Positions 1 through 6,847 of a stretch of 8,047 nt of DNA are shown here, piece after piece (within the stretch, counting starts at the first letter, position 1; every line of letters starts with the position of its first letter). Source of the DNA: Pseudomonadota bacterium (lineage in GTDB: Bacteria > Pseudomonadota > Gammaproteobacteria > Steroidobacterales > Steroidobacteraceae); NCBI GenBank assembly GCA_021815905.1, contig JAKAZP010000104.1, positions 1 through 8,047 of the forward strand. The letters are read 5' to 3'. Made by a program: the position numbers and the translations under genes. The notes beneath the pieces were generated by a model. The model did not search any database. It worked only from the letters and a program-made list of their open reading frames with translations, and was not told the DNA's origin.

Positions 1-1683
1 CATGACGCCTCCGTGCTCGGGCGTGCCGCGACCGACCGAGATGGGCGCGGAGAGCGTCTCCGGCGGGGTCACGCGCAACAGGCGGTAGAGGTTGACCAGC
101 TGGCGCCGATAGAGGCTGTCGAACTGGCTCACGGCATCGGCGGGGTTGTAATCGCCGAACCACCAGAACCAATCGGAGCTCTCGCAGAGCGCGAGCTGGC
201 GCTCGGCGGCCAGACGCTGCGAGGTGTCGAGCACCCCCGACCGCATCACGCCGTCGAAGGCGGTCTTCGCCTCGCACAGCAGGTCCCAGGCGCGATTCTT
301 GGCCGCATCGCCCATCCAGGTGGCGAGCGTGCCATGGACCCAGCTGCCGGCCACGACCTTCGGGAGCGGCACCGGCTCGATGCCGCGGGCGATGCACGCG
401 CCGAGCGTGGTGAGCTCGAGTTGCGGATGCTCGGCGAGCAGCGAATAAAGCGCGCGCAGAAAATAGTAGCCGTTGAAGGGATAGTGCTCCCAGGCGTTCT
501 CGCCATCGAGCGCGATCAGCACGGCGTGCCGGCCCGAGCCTGCGTACTCGCGCGCAAGCTGCGCCACCTCGTTCACGAGGTTGTGGGCGGCATCATCGCC
601 ATGCCAGGTCGCGTACGTGAAGCCGATGAGATCGGAGAGCGCGTCGTCGCGGAAGAACTCGAGCATGGAGCCGCCATCGACCCGATACGGGCGGCTGTAG
701 GCCTCGGGATCCTGCGCGGCGGATGGCTCGGAGCGCTCGAGCGCGTTGCGCAGCACGTTGGCGCTGCTCGCCGCCCATTTGAAGCCGCAGCGATCGAGGA
801 GCTCCAGCGTGGCGCCGCTCACGGCCCCCTCGGAGGGCCAGCAGCCGATCGGCGTGCCGCCGAACGCATGCTGGAAGACGCGCAGGCCCTCCCTGATGTG
901 CCACTCGGCGCGCTCCGCGCCGCCCGGATAAGCGGGAATGCGCGGCAGCGGCGCGTTGGGAACCGCATCGCGCGCGGCCTGGAAGTCGATGAGCAGCGGC
1001 AGGATCGGGTGTCCGTACGGAGTCAGCGAGAGCTCGCACTGGCCGCGCTCGGACAGGCGCCTGAAGCGGGGCACGATGGCGGCGACCAGCTCCCCGGTGA
1101 GCGAGAGCAGCTCGCGGCGCTGCGCCGCGGTGAAGGCGCGGCCCTGCTCGGTGAGGCTGCTGACGAGCGGGTTGCTGCGGCGCACGGTCTCCCCGAGCCA
1201 TGCGATGTGGTACCAGACGGCGAGATCGTGAATGAGCTGATCGGAAGCGTAGCTCACGCGCTCCGGCGTCCCGAGCGTCTCGGCGACCGTCGCCAGCTCG
1301 AGGTACGGTCCGAAGCGCTCGATCATCTGCTTGCGCTGCGCGCGCAGGCACGAGCGCAGCAGCTCGAGCCGCGGGGCGGCATCGGTCGGAATGGGATCGG
1401 GACCGAGGAGCGCGAGCACCGGATCGGGCAGCGGGTTGCCCGAGCGCAGATGCTCGGCGATGCTCTGCGAGAGCGCCTCGAGCTGCTCGAGCAGCAGGGG
1501 CGTGAAGTTGACCACCGCGCGCGCCGCCGGATTGGCCTCGAGGTGCGCGGCCATGTCCGTGTAGTCCTTGATGGCGTGCAGATACGTCCACGGCAGGACA
1601 TACCGTCCGCTGAGGGCGTCCCGATACTGCGGCTGGTGCATGTGCCACAGGAGGACGACCGGCAGGCGCGGCTCGGCGGCCAT
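1..1683 (-). CDS. Glycoside hydrolase family 57 alpha-glucan enzyme (amylase/amylopullulanase/4-alpha-glucanotransferase type), C-terminus cut by window edge
   Basis: Reading leftward from ATG at 1683 the frame stays open for 561 codons to the window edge. The product is a cytoplasmic enzyme (no signal peptide) expected to cleave or transfer alpha-1,4-glucan chains with retention of configuration. Seen in the sequence: the N-terminal GH57 hallmark WHMHQPQYRD at residues 13-22; PYGHPILPLL at 222-231; CWPSEGAVS near 281-289, whose E285 is in the position expected for the catalytic nucleophile; FFRDDALSDLIGF at 343-355, whose D346 is the candidate acid/base; and LDGENAWEHY at 392-401. The HMHQP form resembles the amylase/amylopullulanase-like group rather than GH57 branching enzymes. 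A Trp-rich segment (SSDWFWWFGDYNP) lies near residue 502, and the visible end (GTPEHGGVM) looks close to the natural C-terminus. The gene starts 5 nt after the glgC stop with no clear Shine-Dalgarno, so translational coupling is likely. Family assignment is firm; exact specificity is not determinable. Confidence 0.93.
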   Translation of the reverse strand, partial: MAAEPRLPVVLLWHMHQPQYRDALSGRYVLPWTYLHAIKDYTDMAAHLEANPAARAVVNFTPLLLEQLEALSQSIAEHLRSGNPLPDPVLALLGPDPIPTDAAPRLELLRSCLRAQRKQMIERFGPYLELATVAETLGTPERVSYASDQLIHDLAVWYHIAWLGETVRRSNPLVSSLTEQGRAFTAAQRRELLSLTGELVAAIVPRFRRLSERGQCELSLTPYGHPILPLLIDFQAARDAVPNAPLPRIPAYPGGAERAEWHIREGLRVFQHAFGGTPIGCWPSEGAVSGATLELLDRCGFKWAASSANVLRNALERSEPSAAQDPEAYSRPYRVDGGSMLEFFRDDALSDLIGFTYATWHGDDAAHNLVNEVAQLAREYAGSGRHAVLIALDGENAWEHYPFNGYYFLRALYSLLAEHPQLELTTLGACIARGIEPVPLPKVVAGSWVHGTLATWMGDAAKNRAWDLLCEAKTAFDGVMRSGVLDTSQRLAAERQLALCESSDWFWWFGDYNPADAVSQFDSLYRRQLVNLYRLLRVTPPETLSAPISVGRGTPEHGGVM

Positions 1684-1688
1684 GGGAG

Positions 1689-2963
1689 CTAGACCGCCAG
1701 CCGGCGCAGCATGTCGGGCGTGACGAGCACGACGCCCTTCTCGGTGACCAGGAAACGCGCAGCGTCCGCCGCGCGGTCGATGCCGACCTGCATGCCGTCG
1801 GGGATCTCGCAGCCCTCGTCGAGGATCGCGCCGCGGATGCGGCAGCCGCTGCCGATCAGCACGTGCGGCAGCACCACGGAGCGCTCGATGGTGGTCCGTT
1901 CGTCGATGCGCACGTCGGAGAAAAGCAGCGATTCGCGCACGACGGCCCCGGAGATGATGCAGCCGCCGGAGACCATCGCGTTGATGGCGGTGCCCCGCCG
2001 ACCGTCCTCGTCGAGCACGAACTTCGCCGGAGGTTGATGCATCTGGTACGTCCAGATGGGCCAGTCCTCGTCGTAGATGTTGAGCTCGGGCTTCACGTGC
2101 ACCAGCTCGAGATTGGCGTCGTAGTACGCATCGAGCGTGCCGACGTCGCGCCAATAGCTCTGCGCGCGGGTCTTGACGTCCTGAAACGGATAGGCGAACA
2201 CCTGCAGCGCGGCGTCGATGGCCTTGGGGATCACGTTCTTGCCGAAATCGTGCACCGAGCTCTCGTCGGCCGCATCCTCGTTGAGCAGCCGCTCGAGCAG
2301 GCGCGTGTTGAAGACGTAGATCCCCATGGAGGCGAGAATCGCGTCGGGTCTGCCGGGGAGGCTCTCGGGCACCGCCGGCTTCTCGGAGAACTTCGTCACC
2401 CGGTTCCACTCGGTGGCGGTGAGCACGCCGAAATGGCGCGACTCGCTCGCCGGCACCTCCACCACCCCGACGGTGATGTCCGCGCCCTTCTCGACGTGGT
2501 AGGCGATCATGGGACCGTAGTCCATCTTGTAGATGTGGTCACCGGCGAGCACGAGCACGTGCTTGGGGCGGTGCGAGAGGATGAGATCCATGTTCTGATG
2601 CACCGCGTCGGAGGTCCCGCGGTACCAGACCGGTCCCATCTGCTGCTGCGCCGGGATGGTCTCCACGAACTCCCCGAACTCGCCCCGCAGATAGCTCCAG
2701 CCGCGCTCCACGTGCGCGATCAGCGACTGCGCCTTGTACTGCGTCAGGATGGAGATCTGCCGGATCCCGGAGTTGACGCAGTTCGAGAGCACGAAGTCGA
2801 TGATGCGGAACTTGCCGCCGAAGGGAGTCGCGGGCTTGCAGCGGTGCGCCGTCAGATCCTTCAGGCGCTCGCCGCGTCCGCCGGCCATGATCACCGCGAG
2901 CGTGCCGCCCGTCAGGCGGCTCACGTATCTTCCGGAAGAGGCGCGCGCGGGTTGGCGAGGCAT
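1689..2963 (-). CDS. glgC: Glucose-1-phosphate adenylyltransferase (ADP-glucose pyrophosphorylase)
   Basis: Makes ADP-glucose and pyrophosphate from ATP and glucose-1-phosphate, the committed and normally regulated step of bacterial glycogen synthesis, in the cytoplasm. The 424-aa length fits the family (E. coli 431 aa). Visible motifs: nucleotide-binding loop MAGGRGERLKDLT at 26-38; KPATPFGGKFRIIDF at 43-57; WYRGTSDAV at 113-121; GDHIYKMDY at 141-149 with catalytic D142; FSEKPA at 192-197 with glucose-1-phosphate-binding K195; ASMGIYVF at 211-218; then a left-handed beta-helix-type C-terminal domain (about 325-400) ending in VLVTPDMLRRLAV. Start ATG at 2963 leaves about 26 residues before the loop, as in homologues; its Shine-Dalgarno is weak (AGG and AAGA only). 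It lies 24 nt after glgP, in the same frame but separated from it by TAG and a second in-frame TAA. Several effector-site residues of E. coli GlgC appear replaced (H40, P47, S130 and P416 here), so allosteric control may differ. Confidence 0.97.
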   Translation of the reverse strand: MPRQPARASSGRYVSRLTGGTLAVIMAGGRGERLKDLTAHRCKPATPFGGKFRIIDFVLSNCVNSGIRQISILTQYKAQSLIAHVERGWSYLRGEFGEFVETIPAQQQMGPVWYRGTSDAVHQNMDLILSHRPKHVLVLAGDHIYKMDYGPMIAYHVEKGADITVGVVEVPASESRHFGVLTATEWNRVTKFSEKPAVPESLPGRPDAILASMGIYVFNTRLLERLLNEDAADESSVHDFGKNVIPKAIDAALQVFAYPFQDVKTRAQSYWRDVGTLDAYYDANLELVHVKPELNIYDEDWPIWTYQMHQPPAKFVLDEDGRRGTAINAMVSGGCIISGAVVRESLLFSDVRIDERTTIERSVVLPHVLIGSGCRIRGAILDEGCEIPDGMQVGIDRAADAARFLVTEKGVVLVTPDMLRRLAV

Positions 2964-2987
2964 GGTTTATCTTAGCCTGCCCCGCGC

Positions 2988-5558
2988 CTAAAGCCACTTC
3001 ATGAGCCCGAGCTCGTACTCGTGAGTGAGCAGCTCGTGCCGGGGGTAGATGCGCACTTCGGTGGCGAACTGACCGCATTCCTCGGGCAGGACGTCGAGGG
3101 CGAAGACGAGCGAGCCGTCGGGCGCGGTTTCGCCCGTGGGGACGAGCGCCGTGCGCCACAGGCCCTCGCGCTCGGCGGCGCCGAACGAGCACAGCGCCGG
3201 GGGGCCGAGCTCGCACTCGGGCAGGAGCCGGCGCGCGAGGAACTCGACGCGCACGTCCGAGGGCTGCAGCCCGTTGAGGCTGGCCGCCACCCGCAGCCGC
3301 AACCGCCGGCCCCGCGGCAGCTCCGGCGGCGCATCCTCGAGCAGGGCGAGTCCGACGCGGCTCCAGGCCTGGCGCACGAGCTGCTTCCACTCCGCCAGCC
3401 GGCGTGCGCCGGCGAACCCCTCCGCGGCGAGCCTCGAGTACTGCCGGGCCGCCGGCCGGTAAAGCCCTTCGGTGTAATCCTCGAGCACGCGGCGCATGTT
3501 GAACCGGGGAATGACGGTCATCATGGCCTTCTTCGCGCACGCCACCCAGGCGGGAGAGAAGTCGCGCTCCCGAAAATCGTAGTAGAGCGGGATGACCTCC
3601 TCCTCCAGGGTGTCGAGGATGAGCTCGGCTTCGATCGCGTCGCGCCGCTCGGGGTCCTGGACGTTGGCGGGCGGAATGCCCCAGCCGTTGTCCAGCATCC
3701 AGCCCTCGGCCCACCAGCCGTCGAGGATGCTCAGGTTGAGCCGGCCGTTGATGGCCGCCTTCATCCCGGAGGTGCCGCTCGCCTCGAGCGGAGCGATCGG
3801 ATTGTTGAGCCACACGTCGACCCCGGAGACGAGCGAGCGGCCGAGCTGCAGGTCGTAGTCCTCGAGGAAGATGATGCGGCCGACGAATTCGGGCGAGGTC
3901 ATGAGCTGGCGGATCTCGCGCAGCACGTGCTTGCCCGGCTCGTCGGCCGGGTGCGCCTTGCCGGCGAACAGCAGCAGGACGGGGCGTTGCGGATCGTTGA
4001 CGAGGCGCGCGAGGCGCGCGCGATCGCGCAGCAGGAGGTTCGCGCGCTTGTAGGTGGCGAATCGCCGGGCGAAGCCGATCGTCAGCACGTGGGGCCGCTG
4101 CGGATCGAGGAAGCGCGTCACGTGGCGCAGCTGCGCGGGACTCATGCCCTTGCGGGCATATTCGCGCTGCAGGCGCTCGCGCACGCTGGCCAGCATGCGG
4201 GACTTGACCGACTGCGCGGTGGCCCAGAAGCGCTCGTCCGGGACGCGCTCGAGCGCGCTCCAGTACTCGACCTCGCTCAGGCGCTCGCGCCAGTCGGCGC
4301 CGAGCTCGGAGTCGAACAAGTCGGTCCAGCTCTTGTGCAGAAAGGTCGGAAGGTGAACGCCGTTGGTGATGAAGCCGACCGGGTTCTCCTCCGGGCGGAT
4401 CTCGGGCCACTGGTCGGAGCACAGCCGGGAGGAGACCTCGCCGTGAATGCGGCTGACGCCGTTCACGTGGCGCGCCCCGTTGAGCGCGAGGCGCGTCATG
4501 TTGAAAAGCCCCGGCGCCGCAGGCGAGCGCGCGAGATCGAGAAAGCGCTCCGCGGGCACGCCGAGCTCGCGGATGAAGTCGCCGAAGTGCGCCAGGATCA
4601 GGTCGTGTCCGAAGGCGTCGTGGCCCGCGGCCACCGGTGTGTGCGTGGTGAACACGCACGCGGCCGCCACGGCCTCGAGCGCGGCATCGACCGTGAGGCC
4701 CTGGGCGAGGTGCTCGCGCAGCAGCTCGAGGATGAGGAACGCGGCGTGGCCTTCGTTCAGGTGCCAGACGGCGGGCGCGAGACCGAGCGAGCGCAGCGCG
4801 CGGATGCCGCCGATGCCGAGAATCATCTCCTGACGGATGCGGGTCGACTCGTCGCCGCCGTAGAGACGATGGGTGATGTCGCGATCGGACGGCGCATTCT
4901 CCGGAGTATTGGTATCGAGAAGATAGACGGGCACTCGACCGACGCGCGCCTTCCACAGTCGCGCGACCACGTCCCTGCCTGCGAGCCGTACGGAGACCCT
5001 GATCCATGTGCCCGCCGCGTCGAGCGCGGGCTCCACGGGCAGATCGCGGGGGTCGTGCTCGCGGTACTCGGCGTGCTGCACGCCGTCGTTGTCGACCGTC
5101 TGAGTGAAATATCCCTGCTCGTATAGCAGCCCCACCGCGATGAAGTGGGCGCGCCCATCGCTCGCGGACTTGCAGTAATCGCCCGCGAGCACGCCGAGTC
5201 CGCCGGAATAGATGGGGAAGCTCTCGTGAAAGCCGTATTCCGCGCAGAAATACGCGACCAGCGGATCGTCCGCCCGGGGCGCGGCCGCGCCGACATACCG
5301 GTCGAGCGCCTCGAGCGCGGCGCGATAGCGCTCGAGGTAGGCCGGATCCCCTGCCGCGCGCTCGAGCCTCGCCTGCTCGATGCAGCGCATCAGGAGCCGC
5401 GGATTGCCGCCCACCTGCTTCCAGAGCTCGGGATCGAGATCCTCGAACAGCGCCCGGATCGGACGGTGCCAGCCGAAAAAGAGATTGCCGGCCAGCTCGG
5501 GCAGACGCCCGAGGCTCTCCGGAATGACGGGGGTGACTTCGATGAGAGAGTTGCGCAT
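2988..5558 (-). CDS. glgP: Alpha-glucan (glycogen/starch/maltodextrin) phosphorylase, short DUF3417-containing type
   Basis: Releases glucose-1-phosphate from the non-reducing ends of alpha-1,4-glucans using phosphate and pyridoxal phosphate; cytoplasmic. The 856-aa product matches the alpha-glucan phosphorylase branch (Thermus/Thermotoga-like), not the classical E. coli GlgP/MalP form. An N-terminal DUF3417-like region (about 10-120, with NLFFGWHRPIRALFEDLDP) precedes the phosphorylase core: FCAEYGFHESFPIYSGGLG (104-122), WHLNEGHAAF (265-274), FTTHTPVAAGHD (303-314), GFITNGVH (395-402), FARRFATYKR (496-505) and EASGTSGMKAAIN (592-604). K600 is the pyridoxal-phosphate lysine; I603 is a conservative change from the usual Leu/Met of the phosphorylase signature. 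A roughly 120-residue C-terminal extension follows residue 735. ATG at 5558 (MRNSLIEVTP) is chosen because the family begins here. The frame stays open 93 codons further upstream, but that stretch is Arg/Pro-rich and overlaps the divergent promoter and gene. First gene of the glgP-glgC-GH57 operon. No Shine-Dalgarno within 5-10 nt of the start (GAAGG lies 14 nt upstream). Confidence 0.97.
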   Translation of the reverse strand: MRNSLIEVTPVIPESLGRLPELAGNLFFGWHRPIRALFEDLDPELWKQVGGNPRLLMRCIEQARLERAAGDPAYLERYRAALEALDRYVGAAAPRADDPLVAYFCAEYGFHESFPIYSGGLGVLAGDYCKSASDGRAHFIAVGLLYEQGYFTQTVDNDGVQHAEYREHDPRDLPVEPALDAAGTWIRVSVRLAGRDVVARLWKARVGRVPVYLLDTNTPENAPSDRDITHRLYGGDESTRIRQEMILGIGGIRALRSLGLAPAVWHLNEGHAAFLILELLREHLAQGLTVDAALEAVAAACVFTTHTPVAAGHDAFGHDLILAHFGDFIRELGVPAERFLDLARSPAAPGLFNMTRLALNGARHVNGVSRIHGEVSSRLCSDQWPEIRPEENPVGFITNGVHLPTFLHKSWTDLFDSELGADWRERLSEVEYWSALERVPDERFWATAQSVKSRMLASVRERLQREYARKGMSPAQLRHVTRFLDPQRPHVLTIGFARRFATYKRANLLLRDRARLARLVNDPQRPVLLLFAGKAHPADEPGKHVLREIRQLMTSPEFVGRIIFLEDYDLQLGRSLVSGVDVWLNNPIAPLEASGTSGMKAAINGRLNLSILDGWWAEGWMLDNGWGIPPANVQDPERRDAIEAELILDTLEEEVIPLYYDFRERDFSPAWVACAKKAMMTVIPRFNMRRVLEDYTEGLYRPAARQYSRLAAEGFAGARRLAEWKQLVRQAWSRVGLALLEDAPPELPRGRRLRLRVAASLNGLQPSDVRVEFLARRLLPECELGPPALCSFGAAEREGLWRTALVPTGETAPDGSLVFALDVLPEECGQFATEVRIYPRHELLTHEYELGLMKWL

Positions 5559-5577
5559 CGAAGGCAGTGTACCTTCG
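5559..5577. promoter_or_regulatory. Inverted repeat CGAAGG-N7-CCTTCG directly before glgP start, enclosing a -10-like hexamer
   Basis: A perfect 6-bp inverted repeat with a 7-nt centre touches the glgP start codon. On the minus strand the centre contains TACACT (5571-5566), a 4/6 match to the sigma70 -10 box, ending 7 nt before the ATG. A transcript starting there would have almost no leader. No good -35 is visible 16-18 nt upstream (best is CTGCGC, 2/6). The dyad could be an operator, a small RNA hairpin in a longer transcript, or chance in GC-rich DNA. Confidence 0.35.
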
Positions 5578-5638
5578 CCGTGCGCCTCGCGCAGGCACGG
5601 GCCGGGCGCCTCGTCAGCGCGCAAGCACGCCCAGCCGC

Positions 5639-5667
5639 GTGAGACCGGCGGGCGGAGCCGGTAGACT
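5639..5667 (+). promoter_or_regulatory. Candidate sigma70-type promoter for the secreted-protein/DUF192 genes
   Basis: GTGAGA at 5639-5644 (4/6 match to TTGACA), a 17-nt spacer and TAGACT at 5662-5667 (4/6 match to TATAAT) form a plausible rightward promoter. Transcription would begin near 5674-5675. That would make a message leaderless for the ATG at 5675, or give a leader of about 25 nt for the better-supported ATG at 5699. Assignment rests on pattern matching only. Confidence 0.4.
5644..5662. repeat. Inverted repeat ACCGGC-N7-GCCGGT in the promoter spacer
   Basis: A perfect 6-bp dyad with a 7-nt centre lies between the candidate -35 and -10 boxes of the rightward promoter, overlapping the first base of TAGACT. 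Its arm and spacer lengths equal those of the dyad at 5559-5577, though the arm sequences differ. It is in a location where a repressor could act, but GC-rich palindromes of this size also arise by chance. Confidence 0.3.
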
Positions 5668-5698
5668 CGGCGCCATGGCCAAGCTCGGAAGAAGTCCG

Positions 5699-6301
5699 AT
5701 GCGCCTCGCGTCGGCCGCGGCTCTTGCCGCCCTGATCGGTGCCGGGGTCGCCCTCGGCGCGCCGGGTCCGCGCCCGGCGCCCGCTCCGGGCCATCGCGCC
5801 GGGCCGGGCGCGGCGTGCCTGCCGCTCGGCAAGGCATACCTGCGGGCGCGCATTCGCGGAGCGAGGAGCCTCGATCTCGATCTGCGCGGCAATCGCTTGC
5901 GATGCGAAGGCGGCCCTCGTCCGGGCGGCGGCGGGATCGTCATGAGCTTCGAGGGCCGGCTGCCGGGACGCGGCGAGCGGCTCACCCTGGTTTTCGGCAT
6001 CGCCGGCGCGCGGGAAGGCCGGCCGGGGCGCGAGCTGCCGACCAACCTCACCGTGATCTTCGGCAAGGGACGAGCGCTGTTCGCGACCCAGGGCGCGCAC
6101 AACTGCACGGTCGACCGGCTCGAGCAGGAACGCATCGGCCGCCGCGGCGGTCCAACGCGCTCGTATCGCCTGGTGGCGCGCGGATTCTGCATCGCGCCGG
6201 CGAACGACCTCTCCGGCAGGCGGCGCATTCTCGTGACGCGATTCGACTTCGCCGGCCGGGCGACTTTCAAGGGAGCGGCGCATGCCCATGAGCGATCGTG
6301 A
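5699..6301 (+). CDS. Secreted hypothetical protein with four cysteines
   Basis: I do not recognise this family. From ATG 5699 the product is 200 aa. It starts with a typical Sec signal peptide (MRLASAAALAALIGAGVALG, residues 1-20, likely cut near ALG-AP), then a short Pro/Ala/Gly linker, then a compact domain of about 160 residues. That domain has four cysteines (C40, C69, C126, C154), suggesting two disulfides in an oxidising compartment. Beta-rich stretches include SLDLDLRGNRLRC (57-69), GGIVMSFEG (78-86), RLTLVFGIAG (94-103) and NLTVIFGKG (116-124). No transmembrane helix is seen beyond the signal, and no catalytic motif is obvious. Start choice: ATG 5699 has GGAAG about 7 nt upstream; in-frame ATG 5675 (208 aa, adding MAKLGRSP) lacks a Shine-Dalgarno but follows the -10-like TAGACT by 7 nt. 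The 3' end overlaps the DUF192 gene by 20 nt, implying coupled expression. The existence of the gene is well supported; the function is unknown. Confidence 0.75.
   Translation: MRLASAAALAALIGAGVALGAPGPRPAPAPGHRAGPGAACLPLGKAYLRARIRGARSLDLDLRGNRLRCEGGPRPGGGGIVMSFEGRLPGRGERLTLVFGIAGAREGRPGRELPTNLTVIFGKGRALFATQGAHNCTVDRLEQERIGRRGGPTRSYRLVARGFCIAPANDLSGRRRILVTRFDFAGRATFKGAAHAHERS
6273..6278 (+). promoter_or_regulatory. Ribosome binding site deciding the DUF192 start
   Basis: GAGCGG and the preceding AAGGGAG (about 6269-6275) lie 6-7 nt before ATG 6282, within the end of the upstream gene. This favours ATG 6282 over the next in-frame ATG at 6288. Confidence 0.55.
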
Positions 6302-6797
6302 TACCCGGTTCCTGTCCGCGTGCTTCGCGGCGGTCGTGCTGCTCGCGCTGGCCGCGGGCTCGATCGGCCGCGCGCAGTCGATGCGCATCGAGAATCTGTC
6401 GCGTTTCCCGCGCACCACGCTCGAGATCGCGGGCCGCGGACGCGTCAACCGCTTCCACGTGTGGATCGCCAACACTCCCGCGCGTCAGCAGCAGGGACTG
6501 ATGTTCGTCCGCGACCTGCCGCCCAGCCGGGGCATGCTGTTCCCGGAGACGGCCCCCCAGGTGGCGTACTTCTGGATGGAGAACACCTACATCCCGCTCG
6601 ACATGCTGTTCATCGGCGAGAACCATCGCATCGAGAAGATCATCGCGCGCGCGACGCCTTTCTCGCGCGCGCTGCTTTCCTCCGATCAGCCGGTCATCGC
6701 GGTGATCGAGCTCAAGGGGGGCGATGCCGAGGCGCTCGGCATCCGCGTCGGCGACCCGGTGAGCTGGCAGCTGCCGAAGGGCCTTGAGGTGCGGTAA
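6282..6797 (+). CDS. DUF192 family protein, exported or membrane-anchored
   Basis: A 171-aa protein. Residues 10-30 (FLSACFAAVVLLALAAGSIG) form a signal peptide or N-terminal anchor, so the rest should face the periplasm. The remainder is a full DUF192 domain (Pfam PF02643) with its recognisable blocks: RQQQGLMFVRDLP (68-80), GMLFPE (84-89), FWMENTYIPLDMLFI (97-111), IEKIIARATPF (117-127) and IELKGGDAEALGIRVGDPV (142-160). The biochemical role of DUF192 is not established. The family is widespread, usually about 120-170 aa, and often exported. ATG 6282 has a good Shine-Dalgarno (AAGGGAG, 6-7 nt away). The gene overlaps the preceding four-Cys protein by 20 nt in another frame and is followed 50 nt later by an exported amidase, so the three may form one transcription unit acting outside the inner membrane. 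That shared role is an inference. Confidence 0.93.
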   Translation: MPMSDRDTRFLSACFAAVVLLALAAGSIGRAQSMRIENLSRFPRTTLEIAGRGRVNRFHVWIANTPARQQQGLMFVRDLPPSRGMLFPETAPQVAYFWMENTYIPLDMLFIGENHRIEKIIARATPFSRALLSSDQPVIAVIELKGGDAEALGIRVGDPVSWQLPKGLEVR

Positions 6798-6836
6798 CGG
6801 CCGCGCACGTGGGATACTTCGCATCGGCGATGGACA

Positions 6837-6842
6837 GGGGGA
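6837..6842 (+). promoter_or_regulatory. Ribosome binding site of the amidase gene
   Basis: A run of AGGGGG lies about 6 nt before ATG 6848. It supports that start over the in-frame ATG at 6830, which would add only MDRGIA and has no Shine-Dalgarno. A weak -10-like GATACT (6813-6818) lies upstream without a matching -35, so the gene may instead be read from the upstream promoter. Confidence 0.5.
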
Positions 6843-6847
6843 TTGCG

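Noticed and set aside
13..1692. Plus-strand open frame of 559 codons opposite the GH57 gene
   Set aside because: The protein is Arg/Ala/Gly/Glu-rich with no family motif. The opposite strand encodes a complete set of GH57 motifs, so this is an antisense shadow caused by high GC content.
1863..2975. Plus-strand open frame of 370 codons opposite glgC
   Set aside because: It is antisense to an intact glgC and has no recognisable domain; a composition-driven shadow.
2964..2987. Possible glgP-glgC readthrough fusion, since both genes share a frame
   Set aside because: The 24-nt gap contains a second in-frame stop (TAA) after the TAG, so no fused product is expected.
3021..5126. Plus-strand open frame of 701 codons opposite glgP
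   Set aside because: It is antisense to an unmistakable phosphorylase, has low-complexity composition and has no recognisable domain. Long stop-free antisense frames are expected at this GC content.
2539..5598. Minus-strand open frame of 1019 codons spanning glgP and the start of glgC
   Set aside because: It is a +1/-1 shadow of the same strand, Arg/Pro/Ala-rich throughout. The real products in the neighbouring frame have full catalytic motifs.
5567..5674. Plus-strand start at 5567 for the four-Cys protein (244 aa)
   Set aside because: The added residues are Arg-rich and precede the signal peptide, and the start would lie upstream of the candidate promoter. Starts at 5675 or 5699 place the signal peptide at the N-terminus.
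5559..5837. Extended N-terminus of GlgP starting at 5837 (93 extra residues)
   Set aside because: The extra stretch is Arg/Pro-rich and unlike any phosphorylase N-terminus, and it overlaps the divergent gene and its promoter. The family start matches MRNSLIEVTP at 5558.
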